From contig NZ_PHHD01000001.1 of assembly GCF_002813445.1 (NCBI RefSeq), forward strand, positions 992,001 through 1,056,000: a DNA stretch of 64,000 bases, given 5' to 3'. Shown in pieces: positions 54,343-63,138 of this stretch; position 1 is the stretch's first letter, and the number at the start of each line of letters is the position of its first letter. The DNA comes from Pseudomonas tolaasii NCPPB 2192 (GTDB taxonomy: Bacteria; Pseudomonadota; Gammaproteobacteria; Pseudomonadales; Pseudomonadaceae). A program made the position numbers and the translations under genes. Under the pieces are notes generated by a model. That model searched no databases. It saw only the letters and a program-made list of their open reading frames with translations, and was not told where the DNA came from.

Positions 54343-54430
54343 GTGGGAGCTGGCTTGCCTGCGATGACGGTGTGCCAGCCGACAAAGATGTTGCCTGGCA
54401 GTCAGCTATCGCAGGCAAGCCAGCTCCCAC
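54343..54430. repeat. REPIN, loop class A
   Basis: A GTGGGAGCTGGCTTGCCTGCGAT REP and inverted copy around a loop starting GACGGTGTGCCAGCC. It separates the convergent peptidase and pilT genes. Confidence 0.88.
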
Positions 54431-54447
54431 ACTGATTTCATTAGTCT

Positions 54448-55494
54448 TTAGATATCTGCGGGCACCCTCGCCTTCTCCCGCGCATCTTCCCGGCTGACCA
54501 GCCCTTCCCCGACCAGCGCCTTCAAACTCATATCCAGCGTCTTCATCCCCAACGCCCCACCGGTTTGAATCGCCGAGACCATCTGCGCCACCTTGTCCTC
54601 ACGGATCAAATTCCGGATCGCCGGCGTGCCCAACATGATTTCGTGGGCCGCCACACGCCCGCCGCCAACCTTCTTCACCAGCACCTGGGAAACCACGGCC
54701 TGCAACGACTCCGACAGCATTGAACGCACCATGGCTTTTTCTCCGGCCGGAAACACGTCCACCAGCCGGTCCACGGTCTTTGCCGCCGACGTGGTATGCA
54801 AGGTACCAAACACCAAATGCCCGGTCTCGGCGGCCGTCAGCGCCAGTCGGATGGTTTCCAGGTCACGCAGCTCGCCCACCAGAATCACATCCGGGTCTTC
54901 GCGCAAGGCCGAACGCAGCGCCGTCGAGAAACTGTGGGTATCGCGGTGCACCTGACGCTGGTTGATCAATGCCGTTTGAGGCCTGTGGATAAATTCGATG
55001 GGGTCTTCCAGCGTGAGGATGTGCTGGCGCCGATGCTGATTGAGAAAATCGATCATCGCCGCCAGCGTCGTGGATTTGCCGGAACCGGTAGGCCCGGTAA
55101 CCAACACCAGCCCGCGCGGCAACTGGGCGATCCGCTGAAACACCTCGCCGAGCCCGAGGCTCTCCAGGCTCTGCACCTGTGCAGGAATCGTGCGAAACAC
55201 CGCGCCCATGCCGCGATCCTGTTGAAACACGTTGGCGCGAAAACGCCCTACACCGGGCAATTCGAAGGCAAAATCCGTTTCAAGAGATGTTTCGAAATCC
55301 TTTTGCTGGTGTGTGTTCAGCAAAGGACTCAACAGATCCGCAACTTGCGTAGGTGAAAGTGTCGGCCCCTCCAGCGGCCAGACCTCGCCATCGACGCGCA
55401 CCATTGGCACCAGGCCAGCCGATAAATGCAGGTCGGAAGCGCCGCGGCGCACGCTGGCCGTCAGCAGTTCAGTGATATCCAAAGGGCTTTCCAT
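54448..55494 (-). CDS. pilT: Type IV pilus retraction ATPase PilT
   Basis: Cytoplasmic hexameric ATPase that retracts type IV pili, 348 residues. It has ASDLHLSAGLVPMVRVDGEV, Walker A GPTGSGKST, the Asp box ILTLEDPIEF, Walker B VILVGELRDLETI, the His box GHLVFGTLHTTSA and the AHEIMLGTPAIRNLIRE signature. The ATG at 55494 gives normal length. It is divergent from yggS. No pilU follows. Confidence 0.97.
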   Translation of the reverse strand: MESPLDITELLTASVRRGASDLHLSAGLVPMVRVDGEVWPLEGPTLSPTQVADLLSPLLNTHQQKDFETSLETDFAFELPGVGRFRANVFQQDRGMGAVFRTIPAQVQSLESLGLGEVFQRIAQLPRGLVLVTGPTGSGKSTTLAAMIDFLNQHRRQHILTLEDPIEFIHRPQTALINQRQVHRDTHSFSTALRSALREDPDVILVGELRDLETIRLALTAAETGHLVFGTLHTTSAAKTVDRLVDVFPAGEKAMVRSMLSESLQAVVSQVLVKKVGGGRVAAHEIMLGTPAIRNLIREDKVAQMVSAIQTGGALGMKTLDMSLKALVGEGLVSREDAREKARVPADI

Positions 55495-55539
55495 TTCCAG
55501 TAGAATGCCGCGGACTCCATATCCACGGGTGCAACTTGA

Positions 55540-56226
55540 ATGTCGACGATAGCAGACAACATTGGCCGGGTTAGCCAGCGCATCCGCGCCGCGGCCCTCG
55601 CCGTGCAGCGCGACGAAAACAGCATCCACCTGCTGGCCGTGAGCAAGACCAAACCTGCCCAGGCCGTGCGCGAAGCCTATGCCGCCGGGATGCACGATTT
55701 TGGCGAGAACTACCTGCAGGAGGCCCTGGGCAAACAGGCCGAATTAACTGACCTGCCCTTGAGTTGGCACTTCATCGGCCCCATTCAATCGAACAAGACT
55801 CGCGCGATCGCCGAGAACTTCGCTTGGGTGCATTCCGTGGACCGTCTGAAAATTGCACAACGCCTGTCCGAACAACGCCCGGCCGACCTGCCGCCGCTGA
55901 ACATCTGCATTCAGGTAAACGTCAGTGGCGAAGCCAGCAAGTCCGGCTGTACGCCCGCCGATCTGCCAGCGCTGGCCCACGCGATCAGCGCCCTGCCGCG
56001 CTTGAAACTGCGCGGTTTGATGGCCATTCCCGAGCCGACCGAAGATCGCACCGAACAAGACGCAGCCTTCGCCACCGTGCGCGAGCTGCAAGCCCGTTTG
56101 AATCTGCCGCTGGACACACTTTCCATGGGCATGAGCCACGACCTTGAGTCGGCCATTGCCCAAGGCGCCACCTGGGTGCGGATCGGTACCGCCCTGTTTG
56201 GCGCCCGCGACTACGGCCAGCCGTGA
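55540..56226 (+). CDS. yggS: PLP homeostasis protein YggS
   Basis: A 228-residue fold III PLP-binding protein without known catalysis. The Schiff-base lysine is in LLAVSKTKP; GENYLQEALGK, WHFIGPIQSNK and SMGMSHDLESAIAQGATWVRIGTALFG are conserved. It heads the yggS-proC-yggT unit, an arrangement seen widely in gamma-proteobacteria. Confidence 0.95.
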   Translation: MSTIADNIGRVSQRIRAAALAVQRDENSIHLLAVSKTKPAQAVREAYAAGMHDFGENYLQEALGKQAELTDLPLSWHFIGPIQSNKTRAIAENFAWVHSVDRLKIAQRLSEQRPADLPPLNICIQVNVSGEASKSGCTPADLPALAHAISALPRLKLRGLMAIPEPTEDRTEQDAAFATVRELQARLNLPLDTLSMGMSHDLESAIAQGATWVRIGTALFGARDYGQP

Positions 56227-56259
56227 AATGGCTGACTTCCATCTGAGTAAGGACCTGTC

Positions 56260-57078
56260 ATGAGCGACACGCGTATTGCCTTTATCGGCGCCGGTAACAT
56301 GGCGGCCAGTTTGATCGGCGGCCTGCGGGCCAAGGGGTTGCAAGCCCAACAGATCCGCGCCAGCGACCCGGGCGCCGACACCCGCGCCCGCGTTAAAGCC
56401 GAGCACGGAATCGAAACCTTTGCCGACAACGCCGAAGCCATCCAGGGCGTTGACGTGATCGTGCTGGCGGTCAAGCCGCAAGCCATGAAAACCGTGTGCG
56501 AAAGCCTGCGCTCAAGCCTGCAGCCACACCAACTGGTGGTGTCGATTGCCGCCGGTATCACCTGTGCGAGCATGACCCAGTGGCTCGGTGCCCAGCCCAT
56601 CGTGCGCTGCATGCCCAACACGCCGTCGCTGCTGCGCCAGGGCGTGAGCGGGTTGTACGCAACGTCCGACGTGACGGCTGCACAGCGCGATCAGGCGCAG
56701 GCGCTGCTGTCCGCCGTGGGCATCGCCCTGTGGCTGGAGCAGGAGCAGCAACTGGACGCCGTCACCGCCGTCTCCGGCAGCGGCCCGGCCTATTTCTTCC
56801 TGCTGATCGAAGCCATGACCGCCGCCGGCGTGAAGCTGGGCCTGCCGCAGGAAGTCGCCAAGCAATTGGCCGAACAAACCGCCCTGGGCGCCGCGAAGAT
56901 GGCGGTAACCAGCGACGTGGACGCTGCCGAGTTGCGCCGCCGTGTGACGTCCCCGGGCGGCACGACCCAAGCGGCAATCGAATCGTTCCAGGCCGGGGGC
57001 TTCGAAGCCCTGGTGGAAAAAGCACTGGGTGCCGCGGCGCATCGTTCGGCAGAAATGGCCGAACAGCTGGGCAAATAG
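56260..57078 (+). CDS. proC: Pyrroline-5-carboxylate reductase
   Basis: Last step of proline synthesis, 272 residues. The Rossmann motif IAFIGAGNMAASLIGGL opens the protein. VLAVKPQ and RCMPNTPSLLRQGVSGLYA follow, and the catalytic and dimerisation region reads AVTAVSGSGPAYFFLLIEAM with RVTSPGGTTQAAI. It lies 33 nt after yggS. Confidence 0.97.
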   Translation: MSDTRIAFIGAGNMAASLIGGLRAKGLQAQQIRASDPGADTRARVKAEHGIETFADNAEAIQGVDVIVLAVKPQAMKTVCESLRSSLQPHQLVVSIAAGITCASMTQWLGAQPIVRCMPNTPSLLRQGVSGLYATSDVTAAQRDQAQALLSAVGIALWLEQEQQLDAVTAVSGSGPAYFFLLIEAMTAAGVKLGLPQEVAKQLAEQTALGAAKMAVTSDVDAAELRRRVTSPGGTTQAAIESFQAGGFEALVEKALGAAAHRSAEMAEQLGK

Positions 57079-57102
57079 TCGTACCCCTACAAGGAAACCA
57101 AC

Positions 57103-57690
57103 ATGCTCGGAATCAATGACGCTGCCATTTTCATCATCCAGACCCTGGGCAGCCTGTACCTGCTGATCGTGCTGATGCGTTTTATCCTGCAACTGGTGCG
57201 GGCGAACTTTTACAACCCGCTGTGCCAGTTTGTGGTCAAGGCTACGCAACCGCTGCTCAAGCCACTGCGTCGGGTGATCCCGAGCCTGTTCGGCCTGGAC
57301 ATGTCGTCGCTGGTGCTCGCACTGCTGCTGCAGATCATGCTGTTTGCGGTGATCCTGCTGCTCAACGGCTACCAGGCCAACACCGTGCTGCTGTTGCCAT
57401 GGGGCCTTATCGGCATTTTCTCGCTGTTTTTGAAGATCATCTTCTGGTCGATGATCATCAGCGTGATCCTCTCGTGGGTCGCGCCCGGCAGCCGCAGCCC
57501 TGGTGCCGAGCTGGTGTACCAGATCACCGAGCCGGTGCTGGCGCCGTTCCGCCGGTTGATCCCGAACCTGGGTGGTCTGGATATCTCGCCGATCTTCGCG
57601 TTTATCGCGATCCAGTTGCTGCAAAGCTGGGTGATTCCGCGTTTGGCGTACTTTGCGTACATGCCTAAAGAGCTGTTCGGGCTGATCTGA
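57103..57690 (+). CDS. yggT: YggT family membrane protein
   Basis: A 195-residue protein with a duplicated YggT unit. Each half carries a helix followed by the motif L..PLRRVIPSLFGLDMSSL or LAPFRRLIPNLGGLDISPIF. About four to five membrane helices are present. Members have been linked to osmotic shock resistance or division-related roles; the function here is unknown. The gene is last in the yggS-proC-yggT unit. Confidence 0.92.
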   Translation: MLGINDAAIFIIQTLGSLYLLIVLMRFILQLVRANFYNPLCQFVVKATQPLLKPLRRVIPSLFGLDMSSLVLALLLQIMLFAVILLLNGYQANTVLLLPWGLIGIFSLFLKIIFWSMIISVILSWVAPGSRSPGAELVYQITEPVLAPFRRLIPNLGGLDISPIFAFIAIQLLQSWVIPRLAYFAYMPKELFGLI

Positions 57691-57717
57691 CACGGCCACT
57701 TGTAGGAACTGGCTTGT

Positions 57718-57802
57718 GTGGGAGCTGGCTTGCCTGCGATTGCATCGCTGCGGTGTGACTGACACACCGCGGTGCCTGTATCGCAGGCAAGCCAGCTCCC
57801 AC
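57718..57802. repeat. REPIN, loop class B-like
   Basis: A REP and its inverted copy enclosing GCGGTGTGACTGACACACCGC. Degenerate REP fragments flank it on both sides (about 57701 and 57805-57820), so several elements overlap here. Confidence 0.85.
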
Positions 57803-57918
57803 ACAGCCCGGCCCCCACATTTTGTACTGTTTATTGAATTGAATCCGTGCAGGCCTTTGCTTGCCGCTGGGCCCCCCGCTCTTTAGACTTACGCCTCATT
57901 TAAACGAGAGCAGGGTCG

Positions 57919-59058
57919 ATGCCAGCTGCCTTTCCCCCCGATTCTGTTGGACTGGTCGCGCCCCAAGTGGCGCACTTCAGCGAACCGCTGGCCCTGGCCT
58001 GCGGCCGGTCGCTGCCCGCCTACGACCTGATCTATGAAACCTACGGCCAACTGAACGCCACGGCGAGCAATGCCGTGCTGATCTGCCATGCCTTGTCCGG
58101 CCATCATCACGCCGCCGGTTTTCACTCGGCCGACGAGCGCAAGCCCGGCTGGTGGGACAGCTGCATCGGTCCCGGCAAGCCCATCGACACCACCAAATTC
58201 TTTGTGGTCAGCCTGAACAACCTCGGCGGCTGCAACGGTTCCACCGGCCCGAGCAGCCTCAACCCGGAAACCGGCAAGCCGTTCGGCGCCGACTTCCCGG
58301 TGCTCACCGTGGAAGACTGGGTGCACAGCCAGGCGCGCCTGGCCGACCTGCTGGGCATCAATCAGTGGGCAGCCGTGATCGGCGGCAGCCTCGGCGGCAT
58401 GCAGGCGCTGCAATGGACCATCACTTATCCGGACCGCGTGCGCCATTGCCTGGCCATCGCCTCGGCGCCTAAATTGTCGGCGCAGAACATCGCTTTCAAC
58501 GAAGTGGCGCGCCAGGCCATCCTCACCGACCCCGAGTTCCACGGCGGTTCGTTCCAGGAAGCCGGCGTGATTCCCAAGCGCGGCCTGATGCTGGCGCGGA
58601 TGGTGGGGCATATCACCTACCTGTCCGATGACTCCATGGGCGAGAAATTCGGCCGTGGCCTCAAGAGCGAAAAGCTCAACTACGACTTCCACAGCGTCGA
58701 GTTCCAGGTGGAAAGCTACCTGCGTTATCAGGGCGAGGAGTTCTCCGGGCGTTTCGACGCCAACACCTACCTGCTGATGACCAAGGCGCTGGACTACTTC
58801 GACCCGGCCGCCAACCACGACGATGACCTGGCGAAAACCTTCGAGCACGCCAGGGCCAAGTTCTGCGTGATGTCGTTCACCACTGACTGGCGTTTCTCTC
58901 CGGCGCGCTCCCGTGAGCTGGTGGACGCCCTGATGGCCGCGCGCAAAGACGTCTGCTACCTGGAGATCGACGCGCCGCAGGGCCACGACGCTTTCCTGAT
59001 CCCGATCCCGCGCTACTTGCAGGCGTTCGGCAATTACATGAACCGGATTACTGTGTGA
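57919..59058 (+). CDS. metX: Homoserine O-succinyltransferase MetX
   Basis: First step of methionine synthesis: acylation of homoserine. The 379-residue alpha/beta hydrolase has ALSGHHHAAG, GGCNGSTGPSS and the nucleophile elbow GGSLGGMQALQW. The distal catalytic residues are in SFTTDWRFSP and GHDAFLIP. In pseudomonads MetX uses succinyl-CoA. It is followed after 7 nt by metW, its usual partner. Confidence 0.96.
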   Translation: MPAAFPPDSVGLVAPQVAHFSEPLALACGRSLPAYDLIYETYGQLNATASNAVLICHALSGHHHAAGFHSADERKPGWWDSCIGPGKPIDTTKFFVVSLNNLGGCNGSTGPSSLNPETGKPFGADFPVLTVEDWVHSQARLADLLGINQWAAVIGGSLGGMQALQWTITYPDRVRHCLAIASAPKLSAQNIAFNEVARQAILTDPEFHGGSFQEAGVIPKRGLMLARMVGHITYLSDDSMGEKFGRGLKSEKLNYDFHSVEFQVESYLRYQGEEFSGRFDANTYLLMTKALDYFDPAANHDDDLAKTFEHARAKFCVMSFTTDWRFSPARSRELVDALMAARKDVCYLEIDAPQGHDAFLIPIPRYLQAFGNYMNRITV

Positions 59059-59065
59059 GAACGCC

Positions 59066-59686
59066 ATGAGAGCCGACCTGGAAATCATCCAAGACTGGAT
59101 CCCCGCCGGCAGCCGCGTGCTCGACCTGGGCTGCGGCGATGGCGAACTGCTGAGCTGGCTGCGCGACAACAAGCAAGTCACCGGCTACGGCCTGGAAAAC
59201 GACCCGGACAACATCGCCCAATGCGTGGCCAAGGGCATCAACGTGATCGAGCAGGACCTGGACAAGGGCCTGGGCAACTTTGCCAGCAACAGCTTCGACA
59301 TCGTGGTCATGACTCAAGCCCTGCAAGCCGTGCACTACCCGGATCGAATCCTCGACGAAATGTTGCGCGTGGGCCGCCAGTGCATCATTACGTTCCCCAA
59401 CTTCGGCCACTGGCGCTGCCGCTGGTACCTGGCCACCAAGGGCCGCATGCCGGTGTCGGATTTCCTGCCGTACACCTGGTACAACACGCCCAACATTCAC
59501 TTTTGCACCTTCGAAGACTTTGAGGCCCTGTGCGGCGAGCGCGAAGCCAAAGTCATCAACCGCCTTGCCGTCGATCAACAGCACCGCCACGGCTGGGCGA
59601 GTAAGCTATGGCCCAACCTGTTGGGCGAAATCGGGATTTACCGGGTCAGCAGCCCTGGCCTGACCGACCACAAGATTGCCGTCTAA
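59066..59686 (+). CDS. metW: Methionine biosynthesis protein MetW
   Basis: A 206-residue class I methyltransferase-fold protein with VLDLGCGDGELLSWL (motif I), DIVVMTQALQAVHYPD and ITFPNFGHWRCR. It occurs with metX in many proteobacteria and is needed for MetX function in several; a direct methyl acceptor is not settled. It is translated right after metX. Confidence 0.95.
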   Translation: MRADLEIIQDWIPAGSRVLDLGCGDGELLSWLRDNKQVTGYGLENDPDNIAQCVAKGINVIEQDLDKGLGNFASNSFDIVVMTQALQAVHYPDRILDEMLRVGRQCIITFPNFGHWRCRWYLATKGRMPVSDFLPYTWYNTPNIHFCTFEDFEALCGEREAKVINRLAVDQQHRHGWASKLWPNLLGEIGIYRVSSPGLTDHKIAV

Positions 59687-59707
59687 TCATTTTCAAGAGG
59701 GACGTTC

Positions 59708-60142
59708 ATGAGTCGTTTGGCTGTTTTTTTATTGACCGCACTGCTTGGCGCCAACGCCATGGCCGCCGACGTTATCGACCCTAACCGCACGAAAGAATTC
59801 GGCGACATCACCGTGCGCTACAACACCTTCACCTCCAGCTTCCTGCAGCCGGAAACCGCACAGGCCGCAGGTGTGGTACGCAGCAAGAACAAGGGTTTGA
59901 TCAACGTTTCCGTATTCAAGGGCGTGACGCCGGTGGTGGCGCAAGTCACCGGTACCATCAAGGATTCGCTGGGCAAAAGCGAAGTGCTGACCTTCAAGCA
60001 GATCACCGAAAAAGGCGTGACCAATTACCTCGCGCCCTACTCCGTGCCGCAGCAGGAATTCAAAACCTTCACCATCAATGTTGAAACCGCCGGCAAGGCC
60101 CACGGTTTCAGTTTTGTCCAAGAACTTTTCCCGGCCGAATGA
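59708..60142 (+). CDS. DUF4426 family secreted protein
   Basis: A 144-residue protein with a signal peptide (LAVFLLTALLGANAMAA) and a beta-rich mature part (FGDITVRYNTFTSSFLQPETA, GLINVSVFKGVTPVVAQVTG). DUF4426 proteins are found between metW and rdgB in pseudomonads; no function is known. Its stop overlaps the rdgB start. Confidence 0.88.
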   Translation: MSRLAVFLLTALLGANAMAADVIDPNRTKEFGDITVRYNTFTSSFLQPETAQAAGVVRSKNKGLINVSVFKGVTPVVAQVTGTIKDSLGKSEVLTFKQITEKGVTNYLAPYSVPQQEFKTFTINVETAGKAHGFSFVQELFPAE

Positions 60143-60735
60143 TGAATCTTTCCCAACTCGTACTGGCCAGCCATAACGCCGGCAAACTCAAAGAACTGCA
60201 GGCCATGCTCGGCGAGTCCGTGCAATTGCGCTCGATTGGCGAGTTCAGCCAGGTGGAACCGGAAGAAACCGGCCTGTCGTTCGTCGAGAACGCCATCCTC
60301 AAGGCACGCAATGCCGCACGCATCTCCGGCCTGCCGGCACTGGCCGACGATTCGGGCCTGGCGGTGGATTTCCTCGGCGGCGCCCCAGGCATCTACTCGG
60401 CGCGCTATGCCGATGGCAAAGGCGACGCGGCCAACAACGCCAAGCTGCTGGACGCCCTCAAGGATGTGCCGGATGCCGAGCGCGGCGCGCAATTCGTCTG
60501 CGTGCTGGCACTGGTTCGCCATGCTGACGACCCGTTGCCGATCCTCTGCGAAGGCCTGTGGCACGGGCGCATTTTGCACGCAGCCAGCGGCGAGCACGGC
60601 TTTGGCTATGACCCGCTGTTCTGGGTGCCGGAGCGCAATGTCTCGAGTGCCGAGCTGGCCCCGGCCGACAAAAACCAGATCAGCCATCGCGCCCGCGCCA
60701 TGGTTCTGCTGCGCCAGCGTCTGGGCCTGAAATGA
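60139..60735 (+). CDS. rdgB: dITP/XTP pyrophosphatase RdgB
   Basis: House-cleaning nucleotide pyrophosphatase removing dITP and XTP. The 198-residue Ham1/RdgB family protein has ASHNAGKLKELQAML, SFVENAILKARNAA, PALADDSGLAVDFLGGAPGIYSARY and GFGYDPLFWVPE. ATG codons at 60139 and 60142 are both possible. Its stop overlaps the hemW start. Confidence 0.97.
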   Translation: MMNLSQLVLASHNAGKLKELQAMLGESVQLRSIGEFSQVEPEETGLSFVENAILKARNAARISGLPALADDSGLAVDFLGGAPGIYSARYADGKGDAANNAKLLDALKDVPDAERGAQFVCVLALVRHADDPLPILCEGLWHGRILHAASGEHGFGYDPLFWVPERNVSSAELAPADKNQISHRARAMVLLRQRLGLK

Positions 60736-61934
60736 CCCAGAACACCTCTGCGCAGCCGCTGATCCACGGCGGCGCGCAAACACCTCGGGCGGCCCTGCCG
60801 GTGCTGCCGCCCCTGGCGCTGTACATCCACATTCCGTGGTGCGTGCGTAAATGCCCTTATTGCGACTTCAACTCCCACACCGCCAGCAAGGTGCTGCCGG
60901 AAGAAGAGTATGTGGACGCGCTGCTGGCCGACCTCGACCAGGACCTGCACGCGGTGTATGGCCGCGAATTGAGCTCGATCTTCTTCGGCGGCGGCACCCC
61001 GAGTCTGTTCAGCGCTGCGGCGCTGGGCCGTTTGCTCAAGGGTGTGGAAGCACGCATCCCGTTTGCCCGCGATATCGAAATCACCCTGGAAGCCAACCCC
61101 GGCACCTTCGAGCAAGAGAAGTTCGTGGCGTACCGCAAGCTGGGCATCAACCGCCTGTCTATCGGGATCCAGAGCTTTCAGCAGGAAAAGCTTGAAGCCC
61201 TGGGCCGCATCCACAACGGTGACGAAGCCGTGCGTGCTGCCGGCATGGCCCGCCAGGCCGGGTTCGATAATTTCAACCTGGACTTGATGCATGGCTTGCC
61301 GGACCAGTCCCTGGAAGACGCTTTAAGCGACCTGCGCCAGGCCATCGCGCTGAAGCCGACACACCTGTCGTGGTACCAACTGACCCTCGAACCCAACACC
61401 GTGTTCTGGAACCAGCCGCCCGCGCTGCCGGAAGACGACACGCTGTGGGATATCCAGGAGGCCGGCCAGGCGCTGCTGGCCGAACACGGCTACGCGCAAT
61501 ATGAAGTCTCGGCCTATGCCCAGCCCGGTCGCCCGGCACGGCATAACCTGAACTACTGGAGTTTCGGCGATTTCATCGGCATCGGCGCCGGTGCCCACGG
61601 CAAGCTGAGCCACCCGGACGGACGCATCGTGCGCACCTGGAAGACTCGCGCACCAAAGGATTACCTCAACCCGGCCAAAAGCTTCCAGGCCGGCGCGAAG
61701 GAACTGACCAACGAAGAGCTGCCATTCGAGTTCCTGATGAACGCGTTGCGCCTCACTGAAGGCGTCGACGCCAGGCTCTACGCCGAGCGTACCGGCCTTG
61801 ATCTGGCCAGCCTCGACGAAGGCCGCCGTGAGGCCGAACAAAGTGGCTTAATGCAGGTCGAACCGTCACACCTGGCGGCCACCGACCGCGGGCAACTCTT
61901 TCTCAATGACCTGTTGCAGAAGTTTTTGAGCTGA
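60732..61934 (+). CDS. hemW: Radical SAM heme chaperone HemW
   Basis: A 400-residue radical SAM protein, formerly called oxygen-independent coproporphyrinogen oxidase-like. The cluster site CVRKCPYCDFNSH follows LYIHIPWC. GGGTPSLF, EANPGTFE, GINRLSIGIQSF and the C-terminal HemN-like domain (ELPFEFLMNALRLTEGV) are clear. HemW family proteins bind heme and deliver it to respiratory enzymes rather than act as CPO; that assignment is from the family. Confidence 0.95.
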   Translation: MTQNTSAQPLIHGGAQTPRAALPVLPPLALYIHIPWCVRKCPYCDFNSHTASKVLPEEEYVDALLADLDQDLHAVYGRELSSIFFGGGTPSLFSAAALGRLLKGVEARIPFARDIEITLEANPGTFEQEKFVAYRKLGINRLSIGIQSFQQEKLEALGRIHNGDEAVRAAGMARQAGFDNFNLDLMHGLPDQSLEDALSDLRQAIALKPTHLSWYQLTLEPNTVFWNQPPALPEDDTLWDIQEAGQALLAEHGYAQYEVSAYAQPGRPARHNLNYWSFGDFIGIGAGAHGKLSHPDGRIVRTWKTRAPKDYLNPAKSFQAGAKELTNEELPFEFLMNALRLTEGVDARLYAERTGLDLASLDEGRREAEQSGLMQVEPSHLAATDRGQLFLNDLLQKFLS

Positions 61935-61952
61935 CGCTCTTAAGGAAATCAC

Positions 61953-62276
61953 ATGGATTTGGTACTCGACCTGCTCGCCACCGTATCCCGCTGGAGCCGT
62001 AGCAACCTGTCGGAAATCTCCCTGGCCCTCGTAGGCTGTTTGCTGGTGTTGTTTGGCGCCGACATCAAGGGCTGGGTCGAAGCCCGCCTGGGCAGCATTG
62101 CTGGCGCATTGCGCGTACCGCTGATGGCGTTGGTGTGCATGATCGGCAGCGGCGCCGCGTTGATCTATGCCACACCGTGGATTGTGCGGGGCTTGAGCCA
62201 GTTCAATAACTACAGCCTGGCGCCGGTGCTGGTGGTTGTGCTGGTGTTGATTGGCGTAGTCGCAGACCGCCGCTGA
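61953..62276 (+). CDS. DUF3392 family membrane protein
   Basis: A 107-residue protein with three hydrophobic segments (EISLALVGCLLVLFGADI, PLMALVCMIGSGAALIYATPWIV, LAPVLVVVLVLIGVVADRR). It matches the DUF3392 family found after hemW in Pseudomonas. Its function is unknown. Confidence 0.88.
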   Translation: MDLVLDLLATVSRWSRSNLSEISLALVGCLLVLFGADIKGWVEARLGSIAGALRVPLMALVCMIGSGAALIYATPWIVRGLSQFNNYSLAPVLVVVLVLIGVVADRR

Positions 62277-62300
62277 TCCCAAAGCCAACACAAAACAAAT

Positions 62301-62385
62301 GTGGGAGCTGGCTTGCCTGCGATGCAGACACCTCGGTGTATCAGTGATACCGAGGTGATGCTATCGCAGGCAAGCCAGCTCCCAC
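62301..62385. repeat. REPIN, loop class B
   Basis: A GTGGGAGCTGGCTTGCCTGCGAT REP and inverted copy around CACCTCGGTGTATC and GATACCGAGGTG. It separates the convergent DUF3392 and trmB genes. Confidence 0.9.
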
Positions 62386-62403
62386 AGTTTTGACCGCGTA
62401 CTG

Positions 62404-63129
62404 TCAGTCGACTTTCTCGAACTTCAAATCCCAAACCCCATGCCCCAGTCGCTCGCCGCGGCGCTCAAATTTGGTGATCGGGCGCTCCGCCGGGCGCGGC
62501 ACGCATTTGCCGTCTTCGGCGATGTTGCGGTAGCCGGGGGCGACGTTCATCACTTCCAGCATGTATTCCGCATACGGTTCCCAGTCAGTGGCCATGTGCA
62601 GGATGCCGCCCACTTTCAGCTTGCTGCGCACCAGCTCCGCGAAGGACGCCTGGACGATGCGGCGCTTGTGGTGACGGGATTTGTGCCATGGGTCGGGGAA
62701 GAACAGCATCAACCGGTCGAGGCTGTTGTCGGCGATGCAGCGGTTGAGCACTTCAATCGCATCGCAGTCGTAGACCCGCAGGTTGGTCAAGCCCTGGGTC
62801 AGCACGCCGTTGAGCAGCGCGCCGACACCCGGGCGGTGCACTTCAACACCGATAAAGTCCTGTTCCGGCGAGGCAGCGGCCATTTCCAGCAGGGAATGGC
62901 CCATGCCGAAGCCGATTTCCAGGGAACGCGGGGCCGAACGGCCGAACACCTGGTCGTAGTCCACCGGCGCATCGGCCAATGGCAGCACGAACAGCGGCGC
63001 ACCTTGCTCCAGGCCCTTTTGCTGGCCTTCGGTCATGCGACCGGCGCGCATCACAAAACTCTTGATGCGGCGGTGCTTGGACTCATCGCCTTCTTCCACG
63101 GTGTTCGGCGTTTCGTTTGATTCAGTCAT
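62404..63129 (-). CDS. trmB: tRNA (guanine-N7-)-methyltransferase
   Basis: Forms m7G46 in tRNA. The 241-residue enzyme has RSAPRSLEIGFGMGHSLLEMA (SAM binding), DCDAIEVLNR, LMLFFPDPWHKSRHHKRRIVQ with the PDPWxKxxHxKRR signature and HMATDWEPYAEYM. The ATG at 63129 is used. It is 9 nt downstream of thiG, so it is likely co-transcribed. Confidence 0.96.
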   Translation of the reverse strand: MTESNETPNTVEEGDESKHRRIKSFVMRAGRMTEGQQKGLEQGAPLFVLPLADAPVDYDQVFGRSAPRSLEIGFGMGHSLLEMAAASPEQDFIGVEVHRPGVGALLNGVLTQGLTNLRVYDCDAIEVLNRCIADNSLDRLMLFFPDPWHKSRHHKRRIVQASFAELVRSKLKVGGILHMATDWEPYAEYMLEVMNVAPGYRNIAEDGKCVPRPAERPITKFERRGERLGHGVWDLKFEKVD

Positions 63130-63138
63130 CAATGGCTC

